Part shown: piece after piece, positions 12,032-23,117 of the stretch
Position numbering within the stretch: the stretch's first letter is position 1
How the letters are laid out: each line of letters starts with the position of its first letter
Source of the DNA: Clavelina lepadiformis
Taxonomy: Eukaryota; Chordata; Ascidiacea; Aplousobranchia; Clavelinidae
Length of the DNA stretch: 64,000 bases
Assembly: GCF_947623445.1 (NCBI RefSeq)
Contig: NC_135242.1
Span: 24,986,001-25,050,000, forward strand
Direction of reading: 5' to 3'
Program-made: the position numbers and the translations under genes
The notes under the pieces: generated by a model
What the model saw: only the letters and a program-made list of their open reading frames with translations
What the model was told of the DNA's origin: nothing
Databases searched by the model: none

Positions 12032-12806
12032 CAGAGGTGGGCAGTATGTCCGTTGAAACAATGTTCCCTCTAAGCTGCGCGTGTGCGCAAATGCGCACTG
12101 CTGACACGGTCTCCGCGCACAGAAAATCTGTGCTGCGCACAAGAAAACAATCCAACCTGAATTGAAAATAAAATAAACGCATAATAATAATGGCCACAGT
12201 GCGCACGTGGCACGTCTGATGTTGCTCACAGTGGTCCAAGGGACCGCTCAGGAAGTTATTGTGTTTGCTCAGACTCGTGAAAAATTAGAGGGAACATTGG
12301 TTGAAAGTATCGTCGGTAACGGTACCGTTACTTGGCAAAAAATGTACCGACGTTTCCGGTATTCGGTAGGCTAGTATTTAAAAAAGTAGTTCGGTACTTC
12401 TTCGGTACTCGGTACCGGTACATTTTGTTTAAAAGATGCTGCTGCAAATGCAATGTTTGCCGCTATTATGACCCGGTAAAGGTTACTCCAGGTCAAAACA
12501 TATGTGACGTTACTCGCTTGCAATTTTACTGGATATTTGTTGACTAAAAAAGACCAACAGATGCTAAAATTCACATTAAAGGTTTAATTAACACATATTT
12601 TTGAAGACATATGAAATACGTACGTTAAAAGTATGAAATATTCACGTGAAAAGTACCGAGTACCGGGACTGATACCAAATACAAATTTCTTGAAGAAGGA
12701 ATTCGGTTCAGAGAATCGGTACTTTTTTTAAAAGTACCGACGGTACTGAAAAAGCACTGTTGCACAGTAATTCGGTACTATAGTACTGCGGCACTGCCCA
12801 CCTATG
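12032..12806. mobile_element. hAT-type MITE (GGTACCG-rich family) carrying a nested MITE
   Basis: The left end CAGAGGTGGGCAGT and the inverted right end (CATAGGTGGGCAGT when read from the other strand) are flanked by the exact 8-mer acgcttct at 12024-12031 and 12807-12814. The interior is full of GGTACCG/CGGTAC words. Relatives lie at 33633-34028, 35015-35410 and 36635-37099, with a remnant at ~18720-18835. A second element sits inside at 12059-12299. Confidence 0.85.
12059..12299. mobile_element. Nested hAT-type MITE
   Basis: Ends CAATGTTCCCTCTAA and TTAGAGGGAACATTG are inverted copies. Flanks are cgttgaaa and gttgaaag, a 7-base match that suits an 8-bp duplication with one change. The interior has repeated tgcgca(c) words. 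It lies within the larger MITE, so it inserted later. Confidence 0.75.
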
Positions 12807-12910
12807 ACGCTTCTCTAGGCGCAGAACTGGACCAATTTGACACTTAATTAAGTGATCCGAATGTTTCAGGCAGAAACCGGGTCAGACGCTGAGTACGTAT
12901 TTGGAGCAGA

Positions 12911-14560
12911 GATTTGGAAGATACACATTTTGCTGATCAGGTTCTTGGATAAGCTGAAGGAAAAGCACAATCTAAAAAAGTAAGTAATTAAGGAATTTTC
13001 CCAACAGAATATACTTACTAACTCAGTTGAAGTAATGCTCGTTCAAAGAAAATGCAGAAAATTTTAAATTTAATCCATAGCTATGACACCTGACAGTTTG
13101 AAAATATTCATACATCAGGTGTATTACCTTATGGATGGTGGCTGATTGACACAGCAAATGCATTGCAACGTTGTTTTTTTAAAATTCACATACGTACTTG
13201 ATAGATTTGTCATTATCATAACGCTCATATACGCTAACAGAGCACAAGGTCAATGAACAAAACAACAAAATACTTCGTCATAGCCTGGAACTCACCGACA
13301 GGAAACAATCAAACTTTTGAATGAAGCAAACTGTTCCACAATCTTTAACGACGACGACAGGCCCACAGCATTTGAGGTGATGATAATATGAAGTATCGAT
13401 TATGCAATAGCGGGGCTTGCTATAACTTTACATTAACACTCTATTATAAATCGACTCTAACAATTTTGCTTCACACTATTTCTTGTGCATTTATTCATAA
13501 AATCAAATGACGTCATAAACAATACTTTATGTACTTTTCCAAAACCGCGCGCGCTCATTACGTGGTGATCACTCATGCGTGACGTGATATGTTTTCCATG
13601 ATTTCATCAGTTTAGTTAATTTTCGTGTTTTTATTTTATCACTTTAAACATTGTGCAGTAGCTTACTTCAACTTCTCAGTTCACAAAAATACCCGAACAT
13701 CTATTGATTGGTCATAAATGACAACAAGCGATTTTAACATTGGTCCATATGATACATTTACTTTGCTTTGCTTTGGTATAGGACGTGAGCCTGTTATTTT
13801 CCATGTGACCATGTAACCAAATTTTCTCTACCAGGTAAGCTCCCCGCTTAACGGCTAGTCGAATAGCCAGACTGTCTCATTTCTACAAGTCTTTCTTAGA
13901 TAAAAACAAGGGTCTTCACTTTATTAAAACCAAACGTAGACTAACTCCACTCGTCCAGCCGAGCGCGACACCTCACAAAACACAAATTCCACGTAATCAA
14001 AGAATCAACGTGGGACGCTGAATACTAATTAAGCGCTCGGGGTAGCGAGACGAGACGTCACTAGTGAAAAAATACGTGTACACTTAAACATGTAAAATAT
14101 AGCAGAACGTGAACATGCATAAAAATGACTAATGTGAACAACAGTGAAATAAAACAAATATAGACTACGTAACCAGACAAACATAAAAATGATACAACAA
14201 AAAGAACACGTCCGACTAAATCAATCAATAAAAAGGGGTTCAGAAAAACAGTGCACATTGAGATTGCTATAAAACGGGTGCCTAAAATAAATCTCGTGAC
14301 AACCATACATGAGCGCAATTCGACAACCCTGGCATGCTGGATATCATGGAGTTCCCCAAATCTGATACCCAGAGTGACCAGAGTCATGGTCCATTGGCAT
14401 CCCTATAATGAAACTTATCAGTCTGGAAACAATGGACGTTTCTCTAGGCGCAGCACTGGACCAACTGGACACATGAAGTGTTTGGCAGAAACCAGATCAA
14501 ACGCTGAGTACCTAGAGCTTCCCAGCAAAGGACGAGACGTGGGAACATATTCACGATCTC
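12911..14560. repeat. Tandem duplicate unit B (interrupted by a solo LTR)
   Basis: Second copy of unit A. It is broken at 13811 by a 490-bp solo LTR. Near the end, an open stretch (about 14330-14574, plus) continues the relic frame seen in unit A and adds about 35 codons. No known domain is visible in it. Confidence 0.75.
13812..14301 (+). mobile_element. Solo LTR with 4-bp target duplication
   Basis: TGTAACC...CTCGTGACA, the same family as the LTRs at 2008 and 3456. It is flanked by acca at 13808-13811 and 14302-14305. The undisturbed site can be read in unit A (ccatgtgaccatagatg, ~11883-11899), which confirms the insertion point. No internal retroelement sequence remains, so it probably formed by LTR-LTR recombination. 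Confidence 0.85.
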
Positions 14561-14799
14561 CTCCACAAAAATGATCAAAAGACTTCATCGTCTTTAATCC
14601 ACATCCAGCTCTTATAATGAATCCAACCGATCTGCCGCTGATGCACCAGGTGTGTCTTCACCTACCGCCAGCAAGCTTGTTTCTGATTCACAGTTGTCTT
14701 GTCCATAAAACCGTTTGCAGTGGAGTTAGCAAGAAAACCTTTTCCATGCGAAAATCTTGGAGGAGTTGAAGAAAGTTCAAGCAAGATTGGGCTTTTCCG

Positions 14800-17080
14800 G
14801 CATTGGAAGAAGCTACATTGATCTATTTTTATGTTTCAAGGCAATCCAGGTCTATTCAACAACGCTGTGAGTTCTACACTGAGTTTTCTGATCACGTGTC
14901 CTTATACCTTTCGGCTGACAAATGCGACTACCGATCTGCTATACCAAAAGCATCCACAAGGTTATCAAAAGTTAAAGTTAAGGACATTAACTCAGAAATA
15001 TGATTGTATATGTGGCCACCAAACCCATCAAATAATTGAAATCCAAAGTTGAGTTGATTTAAGTTTGTAGTTTAAGGTATGCTCATATTAAAGCCACAAT
15101 TTTTACTGAATTGTTTGTATTTGACAGATTCTCGTCTCAACATTCCGCCATCAGTCATTTCGCAAACTGTCGCTTTTTTCTCATGGGTATGACGTGTGGC
15201 GATATGGCTGAGTAATGGAATGCAGAATGAAGTCAAAATTATTCTTTGTCAACATCAAGTGGTCTGTAACGTAAATTTGTGAAATATTGCACAAAACCTT
15301 TCCAATTATTTTTAGTGCTATACATATGCAACGTATTGTGGAAGAAGCATTGGTAGAAGCAACGTGGATATATTTTGTATGTTTTAGGTCGATCCAGATC
15401 TGTTTCACGCGAGTTCTACGCTGAGCTTTCTGGTAATGTGTCCTTATTCCGTTCGGCTGACAAGTGCAAACGCCGATCAGCTAAAAGCAAAGCATCCAAG
15501 GTCAAGAAAGGTTAAAGTCAACGACAATGAGGCAAAAACCAAACTAGGTCACAGTTAAACAAATTTACTTGTACAACTTACATATGCATGACGTCATATA
15601 TAATTTATTATTTTATGTATGTGTTGCAGATTACTTTGATGAGTGGTCTTCAAAGAATCACACTCCTTGCTACTCACAAACTATGAGGTAGTCTAGTTAA
15701 TCATCATTTCACTTTGAATCTGTGCAAGATGTTGCAATAAAAACTGAAATACTTACGTTACCATTCTTACGATTCTAACCGTTATATTTACTTCTATAGC
15801 ACAATAAAGAACGCGCTCAAACGATTAATGAAAAAAAAGTAGCTAATACCAAGGCTTTAAAACTTGGAAGGTAGCAAAATACAATAATGCGATGATATGA
15901 ATTTATATATGGCCACCAAACCCATCAAATAATTGCGATCCAAAGTTGAGTTGAGTTAGTTTGCAGTTTAATATATGCTCATATTTAAGCCACAATTTCT
16001 ACTGATATTTTTGTTTCACAGATTTCGGTCTCAATGCCCCGTTGTCAGTCATTTTGTGAACTGTCGCTTTTTTCCCACGGGTATGACGTGTGACGATACC
16101 CACGAGTCATGGAATGCAGAATGAAGTCGAAATGTCTCTTTGTCAACATCAAGTGGTCAGCAATGTAAATTAGTGAAGTTTTGATCAAAAACTCTTCCAA
16201 TTGCTTTTAGTGCTATAAATACGCAACGTATTGTGGTAGAAGCATTGGTAGAAGCTACATGGATATATTTTGTATTGTTTCAGGGCGATCCATTTCCGTT
16301 TTCCGTTTGCCGCCTGTTCTACGCTGAGCTTTCTGGTCATGTGTCCTTATACCTTTCAGCTGACAAGTGCGAGCCCCGATCAGGTAAAAGCAAAGTATCC
16401 AAGGTCATCAAAGGTCAACATTTATCACGAAGAGGCAAACATCAAATAAGAACAAACAAGGTCACAGTTAAACAAATTTACTTGTACAACTTACATATGC
16501 ATGATGTCATATATAACTTATTCTTTTATGTATGTGTTGCAGATTACTTTGATGAGTGGTCTTCAAAGAATCACACTCCTTGCTACTCACAAACTATGAG
16601 GTAGTCTAATTAATCATAATGTCACTTTCCATCTGTGCAGCACGTTGCGGGGCATAAAACATTCAAGATATATGTTCAGCAAACCTACGAAATAATCAAG
16701 TTCCAAAGTTGAAATGAGATAACTTTGTAGGACTTTAAAAATTCTCATATTTATGCCACAGGTTTTACTTTACGTATTTTGTTTCACAGATTCCATTCTC
16801 AGATCTCCGCCCTCTGTCATTTTGTAACCTGTCGCTTTTTATCTCACGAGAAGAGTTTGTGACGATACCACTGAGTCATTAAATGTGGAATGAAATCGAA
16901 ATTACTCTTTGTCGACATCAAGTGATCAGCGAGGTAAATAAGTTTAAGTTTTGTTTCAAAAGTTTGCTGCCCATGGGTGACTGCATACTCTGTAAAATCC
17001 GGAGAAATATTTGTTCCAGGATGCAGATAATCAGGATAAGAGATGGTGTTCATGGTCCGGGAGTGTTATTCGTCGGGATC
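14800..17080. repeat. Tandem array of ~0.9-kb units with exon-like segments
   Basis: Repeated blocks recur at about 0.9-kb spacing: ccaaacccatcaaataattg (15018, 15915), a cacag-gatt(c/t) acceptor-like block (15127, 16020, 16790), caacgtattgtgg (15331, 16223), and a segment open in frame that reads like FYAELSG(N/H)VSL..SADKC (14870, 15410, 16318). A short segment reading DYFDEWSSKNHTPCYSQTMR then stop occurs at 15630 and 16542. Splice-like tttcag/cacag sites precede several blocks. The copies differ by frameshifts and stops. They could be decayed duplicated exons of a gene, or an unclassified repeat. Function not recognised. Confidence 0.55.
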
Positions 17081-17870
17081 CGCTTAGATCGCAGCCGACC
17101 ACCTGATGTCTGATGGACGGACTATAGCAAGCGGAGGACCAAGACCTGTCTTTGTTATGAGTATGGAACCGAGTTATTTGTTGAAAACTCTTCGATCAAA
17201 CGCTGGATTATGGCCGATTTTTGTCTTCAAGACTGGGACTGAGTGGTTGCATTTAGGCGCTTATTTTTATAATTTCATGGTCGTTACTTTAAAATCCTTA
17301 TGTTTATTTCCGGGTGTTTCTTGCCCGTGTGTTGCATGTCTTTTGAGCACTTGCTTTGTACTATGTTACTTGTCGTCATTCTGCGTCAAAGTTTACGTTC
17401 TTGTGATGTCATCGTTGATTGATGAACTTAGCATAAAACAAGCAGCCTATGACCTATGTGCAATGACCAAAACAGAATTTTGCACTACAGAGTGTCAGAA
17501 AAGACTCAATCAATCAATTTATTTTTCGTCATTGGCGCGGTGGGGACGAACAAACAGTGCTAGTTGCTAATAGCATGCGCTAATGCACGGGAATAAGCGA
17601 CATGGCCTAGAAGGCTTAAAAATCTGCAAAAAATAATGATGGTGTCAACTTGCTGATGACAAATAGCACGGCCACGAAACACAGAAACGAAAAGTTCCAC
17701 ATTTAAAGCCAGGTTATCCAGATTACAGCAGACAAGCAGATATTGTGTTCAAGCAACAGATTGCTCATCCTTTATATCTCCAATGCTGCCAACTAGTGGA
17801 TGAGAAAATAAAACACACTGAAAAGAAACCTCATCCAGGGCAAAATCCCGGTTTCTTGCGACCATATATG
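17081..17870. other. No gene recognised
   Basis: A 154-codon plus-strand frame (17106-17570) overlaps the dispersed repeat shared with ~4640-4745, has no recognisable motif and is probably chance. Confidence 0.45.
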
Positions 17871-18608
17871 TATAGGCATACCATATTTTTGTGATTGAAA
17901 ACCGGGACGCTTCAGAGCAACGAGCCTTATCAGATAAATGTGGTTCATATTTTGTAAGGAGTATGAAACTATTTTGGATTCCTATCGTCAGGGACAACTA
18001 AAGTAGTAAGACACCAAGAAAAACTAACATAATGCATTTTGCTAGGAAACAAAACAATGTTCAAGCATTTGTAAAATTACATAATCGTCCAATCATACTT
18101 TTCTGTAGACAACACTTTCTTCATGAAGTCTTTATTCGACTTTATTTTCTCATAAAAATCACAGCAGGAAAAGTCAGTGTTAATTTTGAAAGTGATAAGG
18201 GCTTTCACATTCAAATGGATTTTGCAGAAGGCAATGCAAAGAAGTACCGATACGAAGTAAGTTCTTTCAATAGCCTAACTGCAAAAAGAACACCTCCTCG
18301 TACTAACCTACTATTACTGAACTAGCGAATGCGCTAAGAATCAACTCACTACTAGACCAATTACCCGCTAGAATGACGTACCGATTACTTTCACAATTAA
18401 CACAACGAAACAAGAACACGCATCGAGCATTGCCCTTCAGCAAGTTGGCTATACAAACCAATCACAGCATGCTAATATTCGTGTAGTGTGGGGCAATGTT
18501 GGCTGACTAAATGCCAAAGCGGGAATTTTGGTTGACTGACCGGGACGCCAGGACAAAGCTTTAAAAAGCGGGACGGTCCCGGCTAAAATGGGACGTATGG
18601 TAAGCCTA
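17871..18608. mobile_element. hAT-like element carrying a spliced-exon-like fragment
   Basis: The left end has AGGCATACCATA and the right end, inverted, AGGCTTACCATA. The exact 8-mer catatatg flanks both sides (17863-17870 and 18609-18616). The subterminal DNA contains CCGGGAC words on both sides. The element is 738 bp and has no transposase, but it contains an exon-like stretch at 18165-18256. Confidence 0.7.
18165..18256 (+). other. Exon-like fragment with AG acceptor and gtaagt donor inside a hAT element
   Basis: A pyrimidine-poor but valid acceptor (aaaatcacag) precedes 92 bases that read GKVSVNFESDKGFHIQMDFA then EGNAKKYRYE, followed by a perfect gtaagt donor. The composition looks like real protein and the frame is open. 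Because it lies within inverted ends and target duplications it may be a captured host exon or a relic of the element's own protein. The family is not recognised. Confidence 0.45.
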
Positions 18609-18719
18609 CATATATGGTAATAATGTTGGGCGTTGGTGTCGAGATCTAGATTGTAGCCTATAGCACGATTACTAGCTCGTTGTAGCCGTCGGTCCGACAA
18701 CGATGTGTTATCTGGGATT

Positions 18720-18835
18720 GGAAGGGGTCAGGTTTTGGTACTACCCCAGAACAAAGTTGGCACGAAACCGTCGGTACATTTTCTGCCAAATAGTGGTACC
18801 GACGACACTTTCAAAGTAGCGACTGTCCCCCTCTG
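18720..18835. mobile_element. Remnant of the GGTACCG MITE family
   Basis: Contains cgtcggtacatttt, ggtaccgacg and an end block actttcaaagtagcgactg...ccccctctg, a decayed form of the right end seen at 34000-34028. The left end is missing. Confidence 0.55.
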
Positions 18836-19716
18836 CATACAATCAATCTTTTTTCCATGTTGATGGGGCGACCGCATCGCAATTCAAAATGACCTCGGGT
18901 AATAATCTTTACGAAAAGGCCAAGGTTCAAATAATGAGTCCAGAGAAGCATATTTAGTTATCATACTGGTGGGTGCATATTCGTCGTATATTTTAAGCTG
19001 GGATGTAAATCATTGAACTGAGTTAAAAAAGTATTGGCTTGCTTTTCTACGTTTCCAAAAATATGGTTATGTTGTTAAAGTCTGCAAGAAATAGGCTTTG
19101 GGTTTAAAGTCAATTATTTTCAAGTAGCTTAACTTATTTTCAAGTGTATAGGGCCGATTGGGTTGCCCATGACTACGCTATCAATCAAATGAAAATCGCA
19201 TACGAAGCCTTGAGACGGTCGTTCACCATAAGATGGATGAATAAAAATTCAGGAATTATTTTTATCAACTAGCCTCATCATTTTGACCATTAACCAGGTG
19301 TGCCTTGTTGTGCTTCTCATAATATCATAATAATATCTATAACTATCTAATATGAGATTAATATCATATTATCTCATAATGGAGACTCTGTGTGGCCAGT
19401 TTTATCTAATCTTTGAAGACATATTTCCACACGGTTGCACACAACTGACACAGCATCAATAATAATCGGGATTGGCTTACATGACTATGTTAATTCAATA
19501 ACAAGTTTACTAGCAAGAAACATAAAAAGGGAATTCATTGCCCATAAAGCTAGCTTACAAGTCTTGTTCCTATATTTTGAAGTTCTAATGGCAAGAAAGA
19601 CAAAATAAAAATTAAACAGTACTAAAGACAACAATCAAAGGCTAACAATGGTGAAAAATCGCCTTCATTGTCGATCACTGCAAAGTACATGGCGAGTTTT
19701 TTTTGTATATATAATA

Positions 19717-19756
<40 letters not shown>

Positions 19757-21698
19757 ACCATATATTGTCACCATTATATGTCACCATTGTCACCATTATA
19801 TTATTATTATTATTATAACCATATATTGTCACATGCAGAAAATAAACAATGACCCTAACATTGAGATAATGACAATTACTGAGATAAAAAATCTCGCACA
19901 GCTGTCGCCGTCACACTAACGGCAAACAATAGCTGCTTGAAACAAAAAGATGGATATCGTACAGCTAGTAGTTTGTACCAATCTTTTGCTGAAGAATAAC
20001 TAGCGTTAATTACAGCGTTGAACACTATTAATGCTAACACAGCTGCCCGCATAAAAATTGCCGAAGTTATTCGAGATGCTTGCTATTTACGAACAAAGCA
20101 AATCCCCAATGTAAACAGGTTACGAAATGATAGTGTGGCTAAAGAAAAAAATAAAAACAAAAGCCATCTTTAAATTTGTGAAAGATAAAGTTTAATGTGA
20201 AAAAAATGACGAAATGTAAAAAACACTGGTTACGGTGCGTTCACGTGGAATGCGTTAAACTTGATTAAGTGTATCCCATTGCAACCACGACAAGGAAAAA
20301 GAAGTTCTAAGATGGATTCCAAAACAGGAGGTAAATAGAGTTTGCTTGCATCGAAACTGTTTTTGCTCTGTATTTTTAAACTGTTCTTGATAGTAGGAAG
20401 TTTAATATTAAGGATTGAAAACGTAACGTTTTAATATTTTCAGAACTTTGCGGTTGTTTTTAGACCGAGTTTTAGGTAAAGTTTTAGGATAGTTTAAAAA
20501 AATTAGTTCTATTTTAACACAAAACGTGGTAAGCTTTCACATATTAACCATAACAGAAAGGCAGATTTTCGTCATGTTAGGTTATTTACAAAGGAAAACC
20601 AATAAATGTTCGGCGATGACAATTTTGTAGTAAAGATGTGGTCACATCAATTTATAACGTGTTCAATAAAAAGTACAAGGAGGAAGCTTTAAAATCTAAA
20701 GTTACCCTCACATTACCTTGGGCAAATAATGTTTGATATTTGAATGGTAGGAATGGGTTCGCAATTCGCAAGTATTTTCTAAGCTATCTGCCAGAAATTT
20801 TATCGCTTTAGGAAATACTTGAAGTAACATAATTAGTTTATTCAATTTTTGAGTTCTTGCATGTTCGGTTCATATATGTAGACCTCAAAGTGTTTTATCT
20901 TTCTTTATAGATCAGCATTTTTGATATTGACAACACTGGTGATATTTACCTAGTGTAGCTTTTTCTGCTGTGCCTTCTGCGTACTGCTCTGCTGAATCCT
21001 GACCCGGTTTCTTGGATACCAAAACCGTACAAAGGCATAGGCCGAGGCTACGGCTTGGTTGGGTCGGGCACAGCGTTGGGGTAACGGCAGTAGCTTACTT
21101 TTGAGGACTTCGGTAGTCTATAATGGAGACATAATAATTTAAAGTCGAGCCACGCCCATTTTTTCGTTTGAAAATTTAATATCGTACGGTACCGGTCTGC
21201 TAGGTTATTAGGCCTATTTATTTTTCGCCTTTGACTGTCCAGATCTGTCAATGCCCGGCCTAGGCTATATAACAAATTTTGGTAGAAAGTGCGGCAGTTT
21301 TTGACAAGAAACCGTGAGTTTAAGGATCCTAGGCCTATAGTTGTATAGTTTTGGCTTTACGGTCAGACCTTACTGCCGTGCTGGTGTGCACTTAATTCTT
21401 CGTTTATTTATTACAACTGTGTACTGCCGTTAAATTGCCTTTATACCGCCGAATTTAACTTGTTTGCTTGTGTGAATTTCTGTATGACTGCGTGTTTTGA
21501 TGTGAAAGTCAAAGAGTCCATGTTTGTGTTTACGAGCTATCGCACGCACATTCGTGTGAGTGCATGCCACACTTTGCACTGGCCTAGTGATGTAGGGGTA
21601 GTGGCTAAAACAACCGAACACTGACTTTTGTTAGGACTACTTAATCATTTTTTCTTTATTTCTGCTCTCACATCATTATATTTTTCACTATCTGATTA
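18836..21698. other. No gene; microsatellite within
   Basis: AT-rich DNA without convincing exons. At ~20313 a short ATG-starting segment (atggattccaaaacaggag) is followed by gtaaat and could be a tiny first exon, but nothing in phase was found downstream. Confidence 0.45.
19718..19815. repeat. (ATT)n microsatellite with duplicated flank
   Basis: About 12 ATT units, then ataaccatatattgtcac, then a shorter ATT run, then the same flank again. The repeat and its flank were duplicated together. Confidence 0.85.
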
Positions 21699-22031
21699 CA
21701 CTGGACAACAGCAAAATTATTCCTCAAATGAAAATAAACTGCCTAGACTAACTTTGGGACGCTGATTCCAAATCTGAAATCAGAATTGGTCTATCACGTC
21801 AGGTTTTCAAGATATGAAAATTCACGAAATTCGGATTTTGCATTGATTGGCACTATATTATAAGGTTCTACAGTACAAGGTATTGTGCAATTTTCTTTCC
21901 CAGCGAATTGTTGGTCATATTATGTCACAATGCATGTTATGTAAGATTAATATTGACATTATTTTGTAAATGCAATGTTCTATCTTTTCACAATTAATGC
22001 ATTCTTGAATGTTCTTGGCCATGACTATAGA

Positions 22032-22060
22032 GGGGGGGGGGGGGGTAGGGGTAGGGGGGG
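22032..22060 (+). other. Long guanine runs (possible G-quadruplex)
   Basis: G14-TA-GGGG-TA-G7 within the transposon, just upstream of its reading frame. Four or more G-tracts can fold as a quadruplex. The run could also be a sequencing-unstable homopolymer. Confidence 0.6.
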
Positions 22061-22084
22061 AACATATGTGGAGACCTTAAAGTT

Positions 22085-22816
22085 GTGTCACTTTTGCTCG
22101 GATTGCAGTTGGGTTACACCAAGCATATGTGCTTTCTCTGTTTGTGGGACAGTCGAGACGATGCAAACCACTATGACACAACTGAATGGCCAATGAGAAC
22201 GGACTACTTTGTTGGAAGATATAATGTTAAGTGCCAACCCCTAATTGATCCGAGCAAAGTGTACTTGCCACCACTTCACATTAAACTGGGCCTGATCAAA
22301 CAATTTGTGAAGGCAATGGATTTCAATGGAGATGGATTCCTGCATATAAAAGAAAAATTTGGTGCAATACCAAGTGATGCTAAACTGAGAGCTGGAATAT
22401 TTGTTGGCCCCCAAATACGTGATTTGATCCGTGACCCAGTATTTCCATCCAAGCTTAATTCAATTGAATTAAAAGCCTGGAATGCATTTGTACAGATTGT
22501 ACAAAATTTTCTTGGGAAGTACAGGGCAGAAAATTACTCGGAACTAGTGGACAATTTGCTGGAATCATACCGCGAAATGGGCTGCAGAATGTCGGTTAAA
22601 CTGCATTTTCTTCATTCACACTTGGAATTTTTCCCGCCAAACCTGGGTGATGTGAGCGACGAGCATGGGGAAAGATTTCACCAAGACATCTCTGTGATGG
22701 AATCGCGGTATAGAGGTCGATTTAACCCAAACATGATGGGGGACTACTGCTGGTTTCTTCAGCGTGAAACTGACACTGAACATACTCGAAAGAGCAAGTG
22801 TATAAAGCACTTTTGA
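22085..22816 (+). pseudogene. C-terminal part of an orphan transposon-type protein
   Basis: About 243 open codons with no ATG at the opening; the first ATG lies near codon 15. Motifs: CFLCLWDSRDD near the start, LPPLHIKLGLIKQFVKAMD, FVGPQIRDLIRDP, MGCRMSVKLHFLHSHLEFFP, and DEHGERFHQDISVMESRY near the end. From memory this set recurs in uncharacterised, repeat-associated proteins of many invertebrates. The conserved acidic and histidine residues suggest a nuclease or transposase-type fold, but that is inference. The N-terminal half is absent. The frame lies inside inverted ends at 21699-23117. Confidence 0.65.
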
Positions 22817-23117
22817 GGGAATATAATGTTATTTTTGTCTGATTTAATTATCCTGGGTTGTGTTAAATTGTGCAGTATGATAATGCTGTTATTTTCAATA
22901 GAAATTACTGGGTTGATTACATGTAATGTTTTGTTCCGCTCAGCCAAAATTAGCCAAAATCACAGTTATGGGTTGTCGTGAGCATATATCATATCTCAAA
23001 AACGTGACGTGTTAGAAAAAATCTAAGACCAGATTTGGATTCAGCATTGCAAAATTAGTCTAGGTAAACTTGAAATGAGCGAGGAATAAAAAATAAGTTG
23101 TAAATTGTTGTCCAGTG

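Larger units (their letters stand above)
10990..12910. repeat. Tandem duplicate unit A (interrupted by a MITE)
   Basis: Aligns along its length with 12911-14510. Shared blocks include gatttggaag at the start, cagcaaatgcattgcaacg, ctggaactcac(t/c)gacaggaaacaat, and a segment beginning tggcatgctgga. Unit A is broken at 12031 by a 775-bp MITE; removing it restores the alignment. The tggcatgctgga segment is open in both copies for about 45 codons with several silent changes, so it may be a relic exon. I cannot name it. Confidence 0.75.
21699..23117 (+). mobile_element. DNA transposon with ~140-bp imperfect terminal inverted repeats (CACTG ends)
   Basis: The left end CACTGGACAACA (21699) and the right end TGTTGTCCAGTG (to 23117) are inverted. 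Similarity continues inward for about 140 bases with small gaps: attcctc, cctagactaa, ccaaatctg, cacgtca.gtttt, gagatatga-like blocks in the same order. Both sides are flanked by tta, a 3-bp target duplication. CACTG ends with a 3-bp duplication resemble the CMC (CACTA/Mirage/Chapaev) superfamily. It is 1.42 kb and carries a single truncated protein-coding frame, so it is non-autonomous or degraded. Confidence 0.75.

Noticed and set aside
17106..17570. 154-codon plus-strand frame
   Set aside because: Overlaps a dispersed repeat also present at ~4640-4745; no domain or signal that I can name.
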